From assembly GCA_019418545.1 (NCBI GenBank), contig DYBQ01000024.1:1-25893 (forward strand): a stretch of 25,893 nucleotides of DNA. The letters run 5' to 3'. This DNA is from Clostridiales bacterium (GTDB taxonomy: Bacteria > Bacillota > Clostridia > Oscillospirales > Acutalibacteraceae). Each line of letters begins with the position of its first letter. Positions within the stretch are counted from its first letter, which is position 1. A model generated the notes under the pieces. That model worked only from the letters and a program-made list of their open reading frames with translations. It searched no databases and was not told the DNA's origin. Below are positions 12,953-20,408 of this stretch, in pieces. Both the position numbers and the translations under genes were made by a program.

Positions 12953-13888
12953 ATGGCTAAAATCAAACAGGCGGACATTGCAAGAGTAAAAGGAATGGGT
13001 TTTTTGCTCAACCGAGGTACAGAAGATTTTTCTGGCCGGATTTTGACAGGGAATGGAAAAATTACAGCGAAGCAGCTGGCAAAGGCCGCCGAATGTGCAG
13101 AGAAATATGGAAATGGGACGGTGACCTTTACAAGCCGCATGACCATGGAGCTGCCGGGAATTTCTTATGAGAATATTGAAGCTGCCCAGCAGTTGGTGGC
13201 TGAAGAAGGTCTCATGTTCGGCGGAACCGGCGCCAAGATTCGCCCTGTCACCGCCTGTAAGGGAACCACCTGCGTATATGGCAATTATGACACGCAGGCT
13301 CTGGCACAGGAAATCCACGAAAAATATTTCCTTGGCTGGCAGGACGTTAAGCTTCCCCACAAATTTAAAATTGCCGTTGGCGGATGCCCCAACAGCTGTA
13401 TTAAACCCAGCCTCAACGATTTTGGAATTGAAGGACACCGGGTTCCCCGCTATGATGCTGAAAAATGCCGGGGATGCAAAGTGTGCATGGTGGAAAAATC
13501 CTGCCCTGCGAAAGCCGCCCATTTGGAAAATGGACGTATGACCATTGATGAAAGCGTTTGCACAGCCTGTGGCGTTTGCAGCTCTGGAAAATGTCCGTTT
13601 GGTGCAGTGGAAAAGCATGAAGATGTGATGTATCGGATTTTTGTTGGCGGCACTTGGGGCAAGAAAACCCGCATGGGTACGGCTTTGTCCCGTTTGGTAA
13701 GCCGTGAGGAGATTTTCCCGATTTTGGAAAAGACCATGCTGTGGTTTAAAGAAAACGCTTATCAGAAGGAGCGTTTGGGCGCCGCTATTGACAGGGTAGG
13801 CGTGGACAAGCTGGAAGAAGCCCTGTTTGGAGATGATTTGCTGAATCGGAAGGACGAGATTTTGGCTGCTCCTGTAAAAGAAAGATAA
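12953..13888 (+). CDS. Small siroheme/[4Fe-4S] sulfite or nitrite reductase-like protein with ferredoxin domain
   Basis: This 311-residue redox protein should reduce sulfite, nitrite or a related substrate in the cytosol. An N-terminal nitrite/sulfite reductase ferredoxin-like half-domain (about 10-80) precedes a siroheme-[4Fe-4S] domain with Cys102-x4-Cys107 and Cys145-x3-Cys149. It then has a two-cluster ferredoxin insert: C172, C175, C178, C184 and C203, C206, C209, C214. The C-terminal helices follow. It is half the size of assimilatory SirA/CysI and resembles single-gene clostridial and methanogen Dsr-like proteins. The first cysteine pair has four intervening residues, where classic sulfite reductase has five. 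ATG 12953 is nine bases after GAGG; ATG 12950 or TTG 12947/12944 are possible. The reductant and substrate are not evident. Confidence 0.87.
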   Translation: MAKIKQADIARVKGMGFLLNRGTEDFSGRILTGNGKITAKQLAKAAECAEKYGNGTVTFTSRMTMELPGISYENIEAAQQLVAEEGLMFGGTGAKIRPVTACKGTTCVYGNYDTQALAQEIHEKYFLGWQDVKLPHKFKIAVGGCPNSCIKPSLNDFGIEGHRVPRYDAEKCRGCKVCMVEKSCPAKAAHLENGRMTIDESVCTACGVCSSGKCPFGAVEKHEDVMYRIFVGGTWGKKTRMGTALSRLVSREEIFPILEKTMLWFKENAYQKERLGAAIDRVGVDKLEEALFGDDLLNRKDEILAAPVKER

Positions 13889-13896
13889 ATGGGATG

Positions 13897-13943
13897 TTTT
13901 CCTCTGCCGGTGCTTTGAAAGCTTTGGCAGAGGAAAATTTTTT
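13897..13943 (+). terminator. Terminator of the siroheme reductase gene
   Basis: TTTTCCTCTGCC (13897-13908) pairs with GGCAGAGGAAAA (13926-13937), with an inner GCTTT/AAAGC pairing in the loop and a T-run to 13943. Confidence 0.88.
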
Positions 13944-14074
13944 ATAAACTGGGGATGGAGGATATATTTTCGGCAAAAATCTTATGAAATTAGATGAATT
14001 GCATAATATAATTTGCGTGTTTGTGAATACAGATTGTTTAAAATAGAAAAAACCATTTTTTTTGTATTTTTCTC

Positions 14075-14103
14075 TTGATTTTTTGGGATGAGTCCGGTAT
14101 AAT
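14075..14103 (+). promoter_or_regulatory. tRNA-Ser promoter
   Basis: TTGATT (14075-14080), 17 bases, consensus TATAAT (14098-14103). The start would be near 14110, about 33 bases before the mature tRNA. I see nothing else in 13944-14074, which is AT-rich. Confidence 0.85.
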
Positions 14104-14142
14104 AACATACGTTGCCGAGAGGGAACCAAAAAGTGAAGACAT

Positions 14143-14228
14143 GGAGAGGTATTCTAATGGTAAGGAGCCACATTGGAAATGTGGTGTGCCGCAAGGCATT
14201 GTGCGTTCGAGTCGCATCCTCTCCGCCA
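14143..14228 (+). tRNA. tRNA-Ser (anticodon GGA)
   Basis: The acceptor stem is GGAGAGG (14143-14149) with CCTCTCC (14218-14224), then discriminator G and encoded CCA. The D loop contains the conserved GG. The anticodon arm is CCACA-TTGGAAA-TGTGG, giving GGA. A long variable arm (TGCC-GCAA-GGCA) marks a class II tRNA, and the T arm contains TTCGAGT. It reads UCC/UCU serine codons. It is a single-tRNA unit with its own promoter and terminator. Confidence 0.96.
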
Positions 14229-14230
14229 AA

Positions 14231-14264
14231 AAACAACGAAGCGATTTTGCTTCGTTGTTTTTTT
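14231..14264 (+). terminator. tRNA-Ser terminator
   Basis: CAACGAAGC (14234-14242) and GCTTCGTTG (14249-14257) form a perfect stem with loop GATTTT and a following run of seven T. Confidence 0.93.
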
Positions 14265-14386
14265 ATTTCAAAATTTATCTGCTTGTACAAGAAGTTTAAA
14301 AAGGCTCATGATAGAAAAGAAATACGAGTTGTTTGTTTTGAAATTGAAAATAACATGCGCAATTGCAATGATTGAAAATTGGTAAA

Positions 14387-14416
14387 TTGTACTTGTTTAT
14401 ATTTGTTTTGTATAAT
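14387..14416 (+). promoter_or_regulatory. Candidate upstream promoter of the GH38 gene
   Basis: TTGTAC (14387-14392), 18 bases, consensus TATAAT (14411-14416). It would give a leader of about 355 bases. Confidence 0.5.
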
Positions 14417-14493
14417 TTTTATGAGTGCTATAGACAAAAAATGCCAAGGAAAAGGAATTTTAAGATAAGAAAAAGAAAAAAACAGGGAACTAC

Positions 14494-14522
14494 TTGAAAA
14501 ACATGACGGAAAATGCTACAGT
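14494..14522 (+). promoter_or_regulatory. Candidate second promoter of the GH38 gene
   Basis: TTGAAA (14494-14499), 17 bases, TACAGT (14517-14522), preceded by an extended -10 TGC. The start would be near 14529. Confidence 0.5.
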
Positions 14523-14777
14523 AGAAAAAAGATTCAGTTGCATACCGTTTGGCAAGGGAAAAACAACTCTCGTTAAAACATAAAATTATCATATAGGCAG
14601 CTTTCATTTTTTAAATATGGCAGCTTGGATAATGGATTTAAAAAAAGCTTTTTGCTGAAAAACAGGTTGTTTTTTCAATTGTCATTATGGTGGTTAGCCC
14701 CTGGCTGTCGGACCTGCTGCAAGCCTCCGGCAGCTTAGATGTATCTGAAAATTGTACAAGGAAGAGAGTGAAAAAAC

Positions 14778-17700
14778 ATGTTAAATGACAAGCAGATTCT
14801 GCGTATGCTCCGCAAGCTGAAGCGTTTTGAAGAGCTCTTGGACAGCATGATATTCGAAAAGGTATGCGAGCTCCCTGTTTTAGCTTATCAGACGGAAGAA
14901 TCCCTGTACGAAATTCCTGACAAAAGCCTGTATCATCCGGTGCAGCCCGGTGATATGTGGGGCGGCGAAAGCACATATTGCTGGTTTAAATCTCACTATA
15001 CCGTACCGGAAGAATATGCAGGACGTCCGCTGTACCTGCGTCCGAAAATGGGCGGTTATGAGGCAATGCTGTGGGTAGACGGAAAGCCGTTTGGCACTTT
15101 TGCTACCAAAATTGTCGTAACAGGACACGGAAACCACTATTGCGACATGCTGGTGCAGAATCCCAAAGCCGGACAAGATATCCAAATTGATGTGGAATTT
15201 TATTCCGGTCACTATGTAATGGGCTGTATGCCTTTTGAAGAAGCAGAGCGTGGTGATTTCCGATTCCCCTTCTCGGAAATGGCCGTTTGTGTGAAAAACG
15301 AAAAAATTGCCGACTTCTATTTTAATCTTCGGGCATTGAGCGAGCTGGTAGAAGTGCTGGATGAAACCAGCTATCGGAAAGCGGAACTGATTAACGTGAT
15401 GCTTCAGCTGCATCAGGTGCTCTATTATGACCCGTCCTGCGTCAGTAAGGAAGAATTCTATGCTTCCCTTGAAAAGGGCCAGGAGATTATGGCACCGGCA
15501 TTGGCCCGTCACAACACTTCTACGGCTCCCAGCGTGGGCATTATTGGTCACAGTCATATGGATACAGCCTGGCTGTGGCATATTGGGGAAACCGTTAAAA
15601 AGTGTGCCCGCACTTTTTCCAATCAGATGAGCCTGATGGAGCAGTATCCCGAGTATACTTTTATCCAGAGCTCCGTCTATCATGCCGAAATGATTCGCCA
15701 GCACTATCCAGAGCTTTTCCGCCGGATTCAGGAAAGAGCCTGGGAAGGCCGTTATGAGCCCAATGGCGGCGTATGGGTGGAATGTGACTGCAACATTACT
15801 TCGGGTGAATCGATGATTCGGCAGTTCCTGTGGGGACAGCGTTTTACTCGCAAGTATTTTAATTTTACTTCCGATGCATTCTGGCTGCCGGACACCTTTG
15901 GCTATTCGGCTGCCATTCCGCAAATTATGCAGGGATGCGGCATCAAGTATTTCCTCACTACCAAAATTGCCTGGAATGATACCAACCAATTCCCCTATGA
16001 CACCTTCTATTGGAAGGGAATTGATGGGACCAGCGTATTTTCACACATGAACAAAACCCATGTGTGGCCGGCACCCAAGGATTTTTATGCATATGTATAT
16101 GGAACTGCCAGCCCGGATGCCGTTCGCCAAAAGTATGTGGCGGACAGAAAGCTGATTTCCTATGGTTTTGGTGACGGCGGCGGCGGACCCCAGTATGAGA
16201 TGGTGGAAATGGCCCGCAGATGCCATGATTTGGAGGGCTGCCCCAAAGCCGAGCATACAACCGTGAGCCGCTTTATGCAGGAGCTGGAAGCCAATGTCCA
16301 CAATCCAGACACCTACAGCGGAGAGCTGTATCTGGAATTGCACCGCGGAACCCTGACCAACCAGCATCATATTAAGAGAAATAACCGCTTGGCAGAAATT
16401 GCCCTGCACAATCTGGAATATCTGACAGTATATAATGCAGTGGAGAAGAAAGCAGAAGCTGACGACGGAAAATATCGCGATTTGCAGGGAACTTTGCTGG
16501 TCAACCAGTTCCATGACATCCTTCCCGGTACCTGCGTGCCCCGTGCCCACCAGGAATCTCTGGCTGAGACCGATGCATTGCTCGAAAAGTCGGCTTCCCT
16601 GATTGCAGAAGAAGCCGGTGTTGCTGCTGGGGATACCGCAGTGACCGTGATGAACCCCACCTCCTTTGCCCGCCGGGATGTGGTTTATTTGGATTATGTT
16701 CCCGGAATGCGGGTGCAGGGCGGCTATGCCCAGCAGGTAGTGGATACCCTGCGCGGCGGGAAAAAGCTGGCTGTGGATGGCGTAGAAATCCCTGCCTATG
16801 GCAGTGTTGTGCTGACACTGGAAGAGGGAGAGCTTCCAGAGGGAAGTCCCTTCTGCCGTGAGGGAGAGAGCCTTACCACACCGTTTGCAAAAGTCCAGTT
16901 TACCGAAAAGGGATATTTGGGCTCTTTCTGGGATATTGCTGCTGAGCGTGAGCTGAAGGGTGAAGGCTTTGCCCTGAACACGTTCCTGGTGGCAGAGGAC
17001 GTCCCCGCTGATTGGGATAACTGGGATATAGATGCCGACATGGAGATGAAGCTCCACGATTGTGCCCGTCTGATTTCTTCTGAAACAATATCCGATGGCC
17101 CAGTAGAGCTGCGGATTCGTAACCGGTATCAGCTGACAGAGAAGTCCACCATTACCCAGGATGTGATTTTTTCCGCTTCCAGCCCCATTGTCCGTTTTGA
17201 AACTCTGATGGATTGGCAGGACGACCATCGTTTCCTGAAAGCCGCTTTTGATACTTCCATTTTCAGCGACTTTGTGCGGCAGGAAATCCAGTTCGGTTAT
17301 CTCAAGCGGCCTACTACCCGGAACAGCTCGGAGGATAAGGCTAAGTTTGAAGTGTTCAACCACAAGTACACCGATATTTCCGAAACCCGTTTTGGCGCAG
17401 CGGTTCTCAACGACTGCAAATATGGTATTTCCGTATATGGCGGCCAGCTCCGTTTGTCCCTGCACAAGGGCGGCTTGCGTCCTGACTATAATGGCGATAA
17501 GGGTGAGCATTACTGCGAATATGCATTCTTGCCTCACAGCGGCGGTTTCTCGGCAGAAACGGTTGTGGAGCCCGCTTATGAGCTGAACTATAAGCCGCTG
17601 GTATTCGCCGGCGCCCGTCCCATGGGCTCGCTGATGAGTAGCACGGCTCCTAACGTGGTGATTGAAACGCTCAAGCCCTGTGAGGATGGCGGCCGTGCCT

Positions 17701-17885
17701 TTATTGCCCGTGTTTATGAAGCAGAAGGCACTTATACCCATGGGGAGCTCCATTTGGGCTTTGAGCCGTCTGCTGTTTATGAAGCCAATATGCTGGAAGA
17801 GGAGCAGCAGGAACTGCCCGCTGCAAACAGCCTGCGGCTGACCTTCCGTCCGTTTGAAATTAAGACCCTGAAGATTTGCTACTAA
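14778..17885 (+). CDS. Glycoside hydrolase family 38 alpha-mannosidase
   Basis: This retaining, zinc-dependent enzyme removes alpha-linked mannose from N-glycan or other manno-oligosaccharides. It is 1035 residues with no signal peptide, hence cytosolic, like other bacterial class II alpha-mannosidases. Layout: N-terminal beta domain (about 35-240), GH38 catalytic barrel (about 252-510), three-helix middle domain (about 515-610) and C-terminal beta-sandwich (about 620-1035). Likely zinc ligands are His260 and Asp262 in GHSHMDTAWLW, Asp372 (also the nucleophile) in WLPDTFGYSA, and His579 in NQFHDILPGT. ATG 14778 has AAGGAAGAGAG upstream. It stands alone between two tRNA genes with no transporter or regulator beside it. 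Confidence 0.95.
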   Translation: MLNDKQILRMLRKLKRFEELLDSMIFEKVCELPVLAYQTEESLYEIPDKSLYHPVQPGDMWGGESTYCWFKSHYTVPEEYAGRPLYLRPKMGGYEAMLWVDGKPFGTFATKIVVTGHGNHYCDMLVQNPKAGQDIQIDVEFYSGHYVMGCMPFEEAERGDFRFPFSEMAVCVKNEKIADFYFNLRALSELVEVLDETSYRKAELINVMLQLHQVLYYDPSCVSKEEFYASLEKGQEIMAPALARHNTSTAPSVGIIGHSHMDTAWLWHIGETVKKCARTFSNQMSLMEQYPEYTFIQSSVYHAEMIRQHYPELFRRIQERAWEGRYEPNGGVWVECDCNITSGESMIRQFLWGQRFTRKYFNFTSDAFWLPDTFGYSAAIPQIMQGCGIKYFLTTKIAWNDTNQFPYDTFYWKGIDGTSVFSHMNKTHVWPAPKDFYAYVYGTASPDAVRQKYVADRKLISYGFGDGGGGPQYEMVEMARRCHDLEGCPKAEHTTVSRFMQELEANVHNPDTYSGELYLELHRGTLTNQHHIKRNNRLAEIALHNLEYLTVYNAVEKKAEADDGKYRDLQGTLLVNQFHDILPGTCVPRAHQESLAETDALLEKSASLIAEEAGVAAGDTAVTVMNPTSFARRDVVYLDYVPGMRVQGGYAQQVVDTLRGGKKLAVDGVEIPAYGSVVLTLEEGELPEGSPFCREGESLTTPFAKVQFTEKGYLGSFWDIAAERELKGEGFALNTFLVAEDVPADWDNWDIDADMEMKLHDCARLISSETISDGPVELRIRNRYQLTEKSTITQDVIFSASSPIVRFETLMDWQDDHRFLKAAFDTSIFSDFVRQEIQFGYLKRPTTRNSSEDKAKFEVFNHKYTDISETRFGAAVLNDCKYGISVYGGQLRLSLHKGGLRPDYNGDKGEHYCEYAFLPHSGGFSAETVVEPAYELNYKPLVFAGARPMGSLMSSTAPNVVIETLKPCEDGGRAFIARVYEAEGTYTHGELHLGFEPSAVYEANMLEEEQQELPAANSLRLTFRPFEIKTLKICY

Positions 17886-17895
17886 TTTGTTTGGA

Positions 17896-17929
17896 GCGGA
17901 AAGCCTTTTATAAGGCTTTCCGCTTTTTT
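17896..17929 (+). terminator. Terminator of the GH38 gene
   Basis: GCGGAAAGCCTT (17896-17907) and AAGGCTTTCCGC (17912-17923) form a perfect 12-bp stem with a 4-base loop, followed by six T. Confidence 0.93.
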
Positions 17930-17967
17930 CTGTCCATAAAAGAGAATAAAAAAATCAAAATGGGGTA

Positions 17968-17995
17968 TTGACATTTGCAGGAAATCTGGTATAAT
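17968..17995 (+). promoter_or_regulatory. tRNA-Gln promoter
   Basis: Consensus TTGACA (17968-17973), 16 bases, consensus TATAAT (17990-17995) with a TGG extension. This is the strongest-looking promoter in the window. Confidence 0.92.
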
Positions 17996-18016
17996 AACAA
18001 ACGCTGACGCAAATAT

Positions 18017-18090
18017 TGCGGTATTGTGTAATGGTAGCACGGCAGACTCTGACTCTGTTTGTCTGGGTTCAAATCCTAGTACCGCAGCCA
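18017..18090 (+). tRNA. tRNA-Gln (anticodon CUG)
   Basis: The acceptor stem is TGCGGTA (18017-18023) with TACCGCA (18080-18086), then G and encoded CCA. The D loop has AATGGTA. The anticodon stem GCAGA/TCTGT encloses loop CTCTGAC, giving CTG (codon CAG) with T33 and A37 in place. The T arm is CTGGG-TTCAAAT-CCTAG. The weak first acceptor pair (U-A) is a known tRNA-Gln identity feature. It is a single-tRNA unit. Confidence 0.95.
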
Positions 18091-18092
18091 AC

Positions 18093-18127
18093 AAAAACCG
18101 ACTGGTAAAAATGCCAGTCGGTTTTTT
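18093..18127 (+). terminator. tRNA-Gln terminator
   Basis: AAAAACCGACTGG (18093-18105) pairs with CCAGTCGGTTTTT (18114-18126), starting three bases after the CCA end, with the T-run completing the signal. Confidence 0.93.
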
Positions 18128-18179
18128 CGTGTGCAAAAAGAGTTTTTTCTGTGTTTCTTTTGAAAACCGGAAATAGAGA

Positions 18180-18208
18180 TGGAAATCTGTGCGGGGATTT
18201 GCTATAAT
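18180..18208 (+). promoter_or_regulatory. thyX-tmk promoter
   Basis: TGGAAA (18180-18185), 17 bases, consensus TATAAT (18203-18208) with an extended TGC. The start would be near 18215, about 89 bases before thyX. Confidence 0.75.
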
Positions 18209-18241
18209 AATAAAATATGTAAGTGATGAGTAGGGGTCAGG

Positions 18242-18260
18242 GTCCCGGGAATCCCGGGAC
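18242..18260 (+). promoter_or_regulatory. GC-rich hairpin in the thyX leader
   Basis: GTCCCGGG (18242-18249) and CCCGGGAC (18253-18260) form a perfect 8-bp stem with an AAT loop. Flanking GGGG (18233-18236) and CCCC (18273-18276) can close an outer helix. It lies between the promoter and the thyX ribosome binding site (18290), so an effect on translation or mRNA life is plausible. I recognise no known riboswitch. Confidence 0.6.
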
Positions 18261-18303
18261 TGCCGGTTGGAGCCCCATGGTCTATGAAAAGGAGGAATTG
18301 CTC

Positions 18304-19077
18304 ATGGCAACTGTTACGTTACTGGCCTGTACCCCTGCGCCGGAAAAGATTATCGCATCTTCTGCAAAGCTCTGCTATTCCCCGTCTTCTATCGGGACGC
18401 TGATGGAAGGGCTGACAGAAGAAAAAACAGCGTCTTTTGTGGAGATGCTGGCAGAAATTGGCCATGAAAGCCCTATTGAACACGCAACCTTTACCTTTGG
18501 GATTGAAGGGGTATCCCGTTCTCTGCTGGCGCAGATTACCCGGCATCGGATTGCTTCCTACAGCGTGCAGAGCCAGCGCTATGTAAAGGAAGCGGCCTTT
18601 GAATTTGTGGTGCCGCCGGAAATCGAAAAGATACCTCAGGCAAAAGAAGAATTCCTTCGGGCAATGGAGGAGGACCAGGCCCACTATGAATCCCTGACGG
18701 AAACTCTGAAGGCAGTTCATATCAAGGAGTTTTTGCAGGCAGGAAAAAGTGAAAAGGAAGCTGCCCGTCTGGCAGAAAAAAAAGCGATTGAGGATGCCCG
18801 GTTTGTGCTGCCCAATGCCTGCGCCACTAAAATGATTGCCACGTTTAATGCCCGGTCACTTTTTAATTTCTTTTCACACCGCTGCTGCAACCGTGCCCAG
18901 TGGGAAATTAGGGAAGTGGCAGAGCAGATGCTGGCTCTCGTAAAGGAGCAGGCACCCCATCTGTTTGCGCTTGCCGGCCCGCCCTGCCTGAACGGTCCCT
19001 GCCCGGAAGGGAAAATGTCCTGCGGGAAAATGGTACAGGTACGGCAAAAATATGGAGTGGAGGCTAAAAAGCCATGA
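18304..19077 (+). CDS. thyX: Flavin-dependent thymidylate synthase
   Basis: The enzyme methylates dUMP to dTMP using methylenetetrahydrofolate and reduced FAD, and releases tetrahydrofolate rather than dihydrofolate. It is 257 residues. The ThyX motif RHRX7S is seen as RHRIASYSVQS (80-90), followed by QRY. HESPIEHATFTF (54-65) and the late NARSLFNFFSHRCCNRAQWEIR segment (about 176-197) are family-typical. The Cys-rich end (PPCLNGPCPEGKMSCGK) is usual in clostridial ThyX. ATG 18304 has AGGAGG eight bases upstream; a longer in-frame opening to 18223 would run through the leader hairpin and is rejected. It overlaps tmk by four bases, so thymidylate formation and phosphorylation are translationally coupled. 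Confidence 0.96.
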   Translation: MATVTLLACTPAPEKIIASSAKLCYSPSSIGTLMEGLTEEKTASFVEMLAEIGHESPIEHATFTFGIEGVSRSLLAQITRHRIASYSVQSQRYVKEAAFEFVVPPEIEKIPQAKEEFLRAMEEDQAHYESLTETLKAVHIKEFLQAGKSEKEAARLAEKKAIEDARFVLPNACATKMIATFNARSLFNFFSHRCCNRAQWEIREVAEQMLALVKEQAPHLFALAGPPCLNGPCPEGKMSCGKMVQVRQKYGVEAKKP

Positions 19078-19739
19078 GCCTGATTGTGATGGAAGGGCTT
19101 GACGGAAGCGGAAAAGGAACCCAGACAGCGCTTTTGTATGAAAAGCTGAAAGCAAAAACCCAGGCAATTCGCCGGATTTCTTTCCCAAATTATGATTCTC
19201 CCTCATCAGCGCTGGTTAAAATGTATCTTGGTGGGGAGTTCGGAAGCAGTCCTGAGGATGTGAATGCCTATGCAGCTTCTGCTTTTTATGCGGTGGATAG
19301 GTATGCTTCCTATCAAATGGACTGGCGGGCGGATTATGAAAAAGGCGTGCTGTTCCTGGCCGACCGGTATGCCACTTCTAATATTGTCTATCAGCTGGTC
19401 AAGCTCCCACAGGAGCAGTGGAAGGAGTATATCCGCTGGATGGAGGATTTTGAATATGGCCGGCTGGGGATTCCCCGTCCAGACTTGGTGGTGTATCTGG
19501 ATGTACCGGCAGATGTGTCCCAAAAGCTGTTGTCCAGCCGGTATCATGGGGATAATTCCCAAAAAGATATCCATGAGCGGGATTTTACTTTTCAGCAGCG
19601 CTGCCGTGCATGTGCCCTCTATGCGGCCGAAGTGCAGGGGTGGAAGGTGATTCCCTGTACCAGCAAAGGGCAAATGCGGCCAGTGGAAGAAATTTCTGAG
19701 GAAATTTTGCGGCTCGTAACGGAGATTTGTCCCGTGTGA
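19074..19739 (+). CDS. tmk: Thymidylate kinase (dTMP kinase)
   Basis: The enzyme phosphorylates dTMP to dTDP, the step after ThyX in DNA precursor synthesis. It is 221 residues with the P-loop GLDGSGKGT (8-16), LADRYATSN as the DRY/DRH-type motif near residue 98-106, and a lid region with SSRYHGDNSQKDIHE. The ATG overlaps the thyX stop (ATGA), with no separate promoter. It diverges somewhat from the common Tmk (Lys-containing P-loop but Tyr-rich LID), matching a branch often found in Clostridia. A general deoxynucleoside monophosphate kinase is a less likely reading. Confidence 0.9.
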   Translation: MSLIVMEGLDGSGKGTQTALLYEKLKAKTQAIRRISFPNYDSPSSALVKMYLGGEFGSSPEDVNAYAASAFYAVDRYASYQMDWRADYEKGVLFLADRYATSNIVYQLVKLPQEQWKEYIRWMEDFEYGRLGIPRPDLVVYLDVPADVSQKLLSSRYHGDNSQKDIHERDFTFQQRCRACALYAAEVQGWKVIPCTSKGQMRPVEEISEEILRLVTEICPV

Positions 19740-19757
19740 ACAATAGATGGAAAACGA

Positions 19758-19786
19758 TTTTGGGGAAAATGTAAAATTCCCCGAAA
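19758..19786 (+). other. Hairpin after tmk
   Basis: TTTTGGGGAA (19758-19767) and TTCCCCGAAA (19777-19786) form a 10-bp stem (one T-G pair) with a 9-base loop. No T-run follows, so it is a weak terminator at best. It lies just before the promoter at 19793 and might be an operator. Confidence 0.45.
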
Positions 19787-19792
19787 GCCCCA

Positions 19793-19821
19793 TATACAAA
19801 AGAGGAAAAATCCGATATAAT
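19793..19821 (+). promoter_or_regulatory. Promoter of the DJ-1 to U32 gene group
   Basis: TATACA (19793-19798), 17 bases, consensus TATAAT (19816-19821). The start would be near 19828, about 40 bases before the first gene. Confidence 0.65.
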
Positions 19822-19868
19822 GAAGGAATCATAGTTTGTTTTTGAAATGAAGGAAAGGTTGGTGTGAA

Positions 19869-20408
19869 ATGATATATTTGTTTTTGGCAAACGGTTTTGA
19901 AGAAATTGAAGCCCTGGCAACGCTGGACGTTCTTCGTCGGGCAGAGCTGGAGGTGAAAACCGTAGGAGTTGGCTCTACCACAATTATGGGAGCTCACCAT
20001 ATTACAGTGACTGCCGATATGGAGCAATCCCAGGTGCTCACGGACAATATGGAGATGGTTATCCTTCCGGGCGGGATGCCTGGGACACTGAACCTGGAAA
20101 ACTCCCCGATTGTTACCACCTGTATCCAGTATTGTTTTCAAAATCATCTGCCGGTAGCCGCAATTTGTGCCGCTCCGTCAATTTTGGGGCATATGGGGCT
20201 GCTGAAAGGGAGAAAGGCTGTGTGCTTCCCCGGCTTTGAGCAGGAGCTGGAAGGCGCAGAGGTTGCCGATAGCTTTGTTTGTCGGGATGACCTTTTGATA
20301 ACGGCAAAGGGTGCCGGCGCGGCAGTGGATTTCGGTTTGGAAATTGTAAAGATGATGCAGGGAGAAGAAGCTGCCATGCGTCTGAGGAAGTCGATGCAAT
20401 GCCCGTAA
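19869..20408 (+). CDS. DJ-1/PfpI (ThiJ/YajL) family protein
   Basis: The protein is 179 residues, a single flavodoxin-like domain of the DJ-1 superfamily, near YajL/human DJ-1 in pattern. Visible are NGFEEIEA (8-15) with Glu14 in the conserved acidic position, ILPGGMPG (65-72), and the nucleophile elbow AAICAAPSILG (97-107) with Cys100. Such proteins are reported as glyoxalase III-like, deglycase or chaperone activities, and the exact one is disputed. It opens a likely operon with the folate gene, whose start lies ten bases inside this gene. The ATG follows AAGGAAAGG at a rather long spacing. Confidence 0.88.
   Translation: MIYLFLANGFEEIEALATLDVLRRAELEVKTVGVGSTTIMGAHHITVTADMEQSQVLTDNMEMVILPGGMPGTLNLENSPIVTTCIQYCFQNHLPVAAICAAPSILGHMGLLKGRKAVCFPGFEQELEGAEVADSFVCRDDLLITAKGAGAAVDFGLEIVKMMQGEEAAMRLRKSMQCP

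Larger units (their letters stand above)
14265..14777 (+). other. AT-rich non-coding leader before the alpha-mannosidase gene
   Basis: This 513-base stretch has no credible gene and is clearly richer in A and T than its flanks. It holds two candidate promoters (14387-14416 and 14494-14522) and three copies of GGCAGCTT at 14596, 14619 and 14729. There is a weak AAAAAC/GTTTTT hairpin near 14660. If transcription starts at the second promoter, the leader is about 250 bases, long enough for regulation, but I recognise no riboswitch class. Confidence 0.5.

Noticed and set aside
14075..14385. Several short open frames on both strands around the tRNA-Ser gene
   Set aside because: They run through the tRNA, its promoter and its terminator and have no supporting features.
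14503..14583. 26-codon open frame in the GH38 leader
   Set aside because: Weak ribosome binding site, no recognisable composition, and it lies on a candidate -10 element.
16041..17753. 570-codon minus-strand open frame inside the GH38 gene
   Set aside because: Shadow of the alpha-mannosidase coding strand, with no domain and no start signal.
14265..18016. Genomic island or integrated element between the two tRNA genes
   Set aside because: No integrase, transposase or duplicated tRNA 3' end was seen, so there is only compositional contrast in the leader.
18223..18303. Extended thyX start upstream of ATG 18304
   Set aside because: The extension runs through the leader hairpin and has no ribosome binding site, while 18304 has an ideal AGGAGG.
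18180..18304. Known riboswitch (THF, T-box or similar) upstream of thyX
   Set aside because: No conserved core of these classes could be recognised; only simple hairpins are visible.
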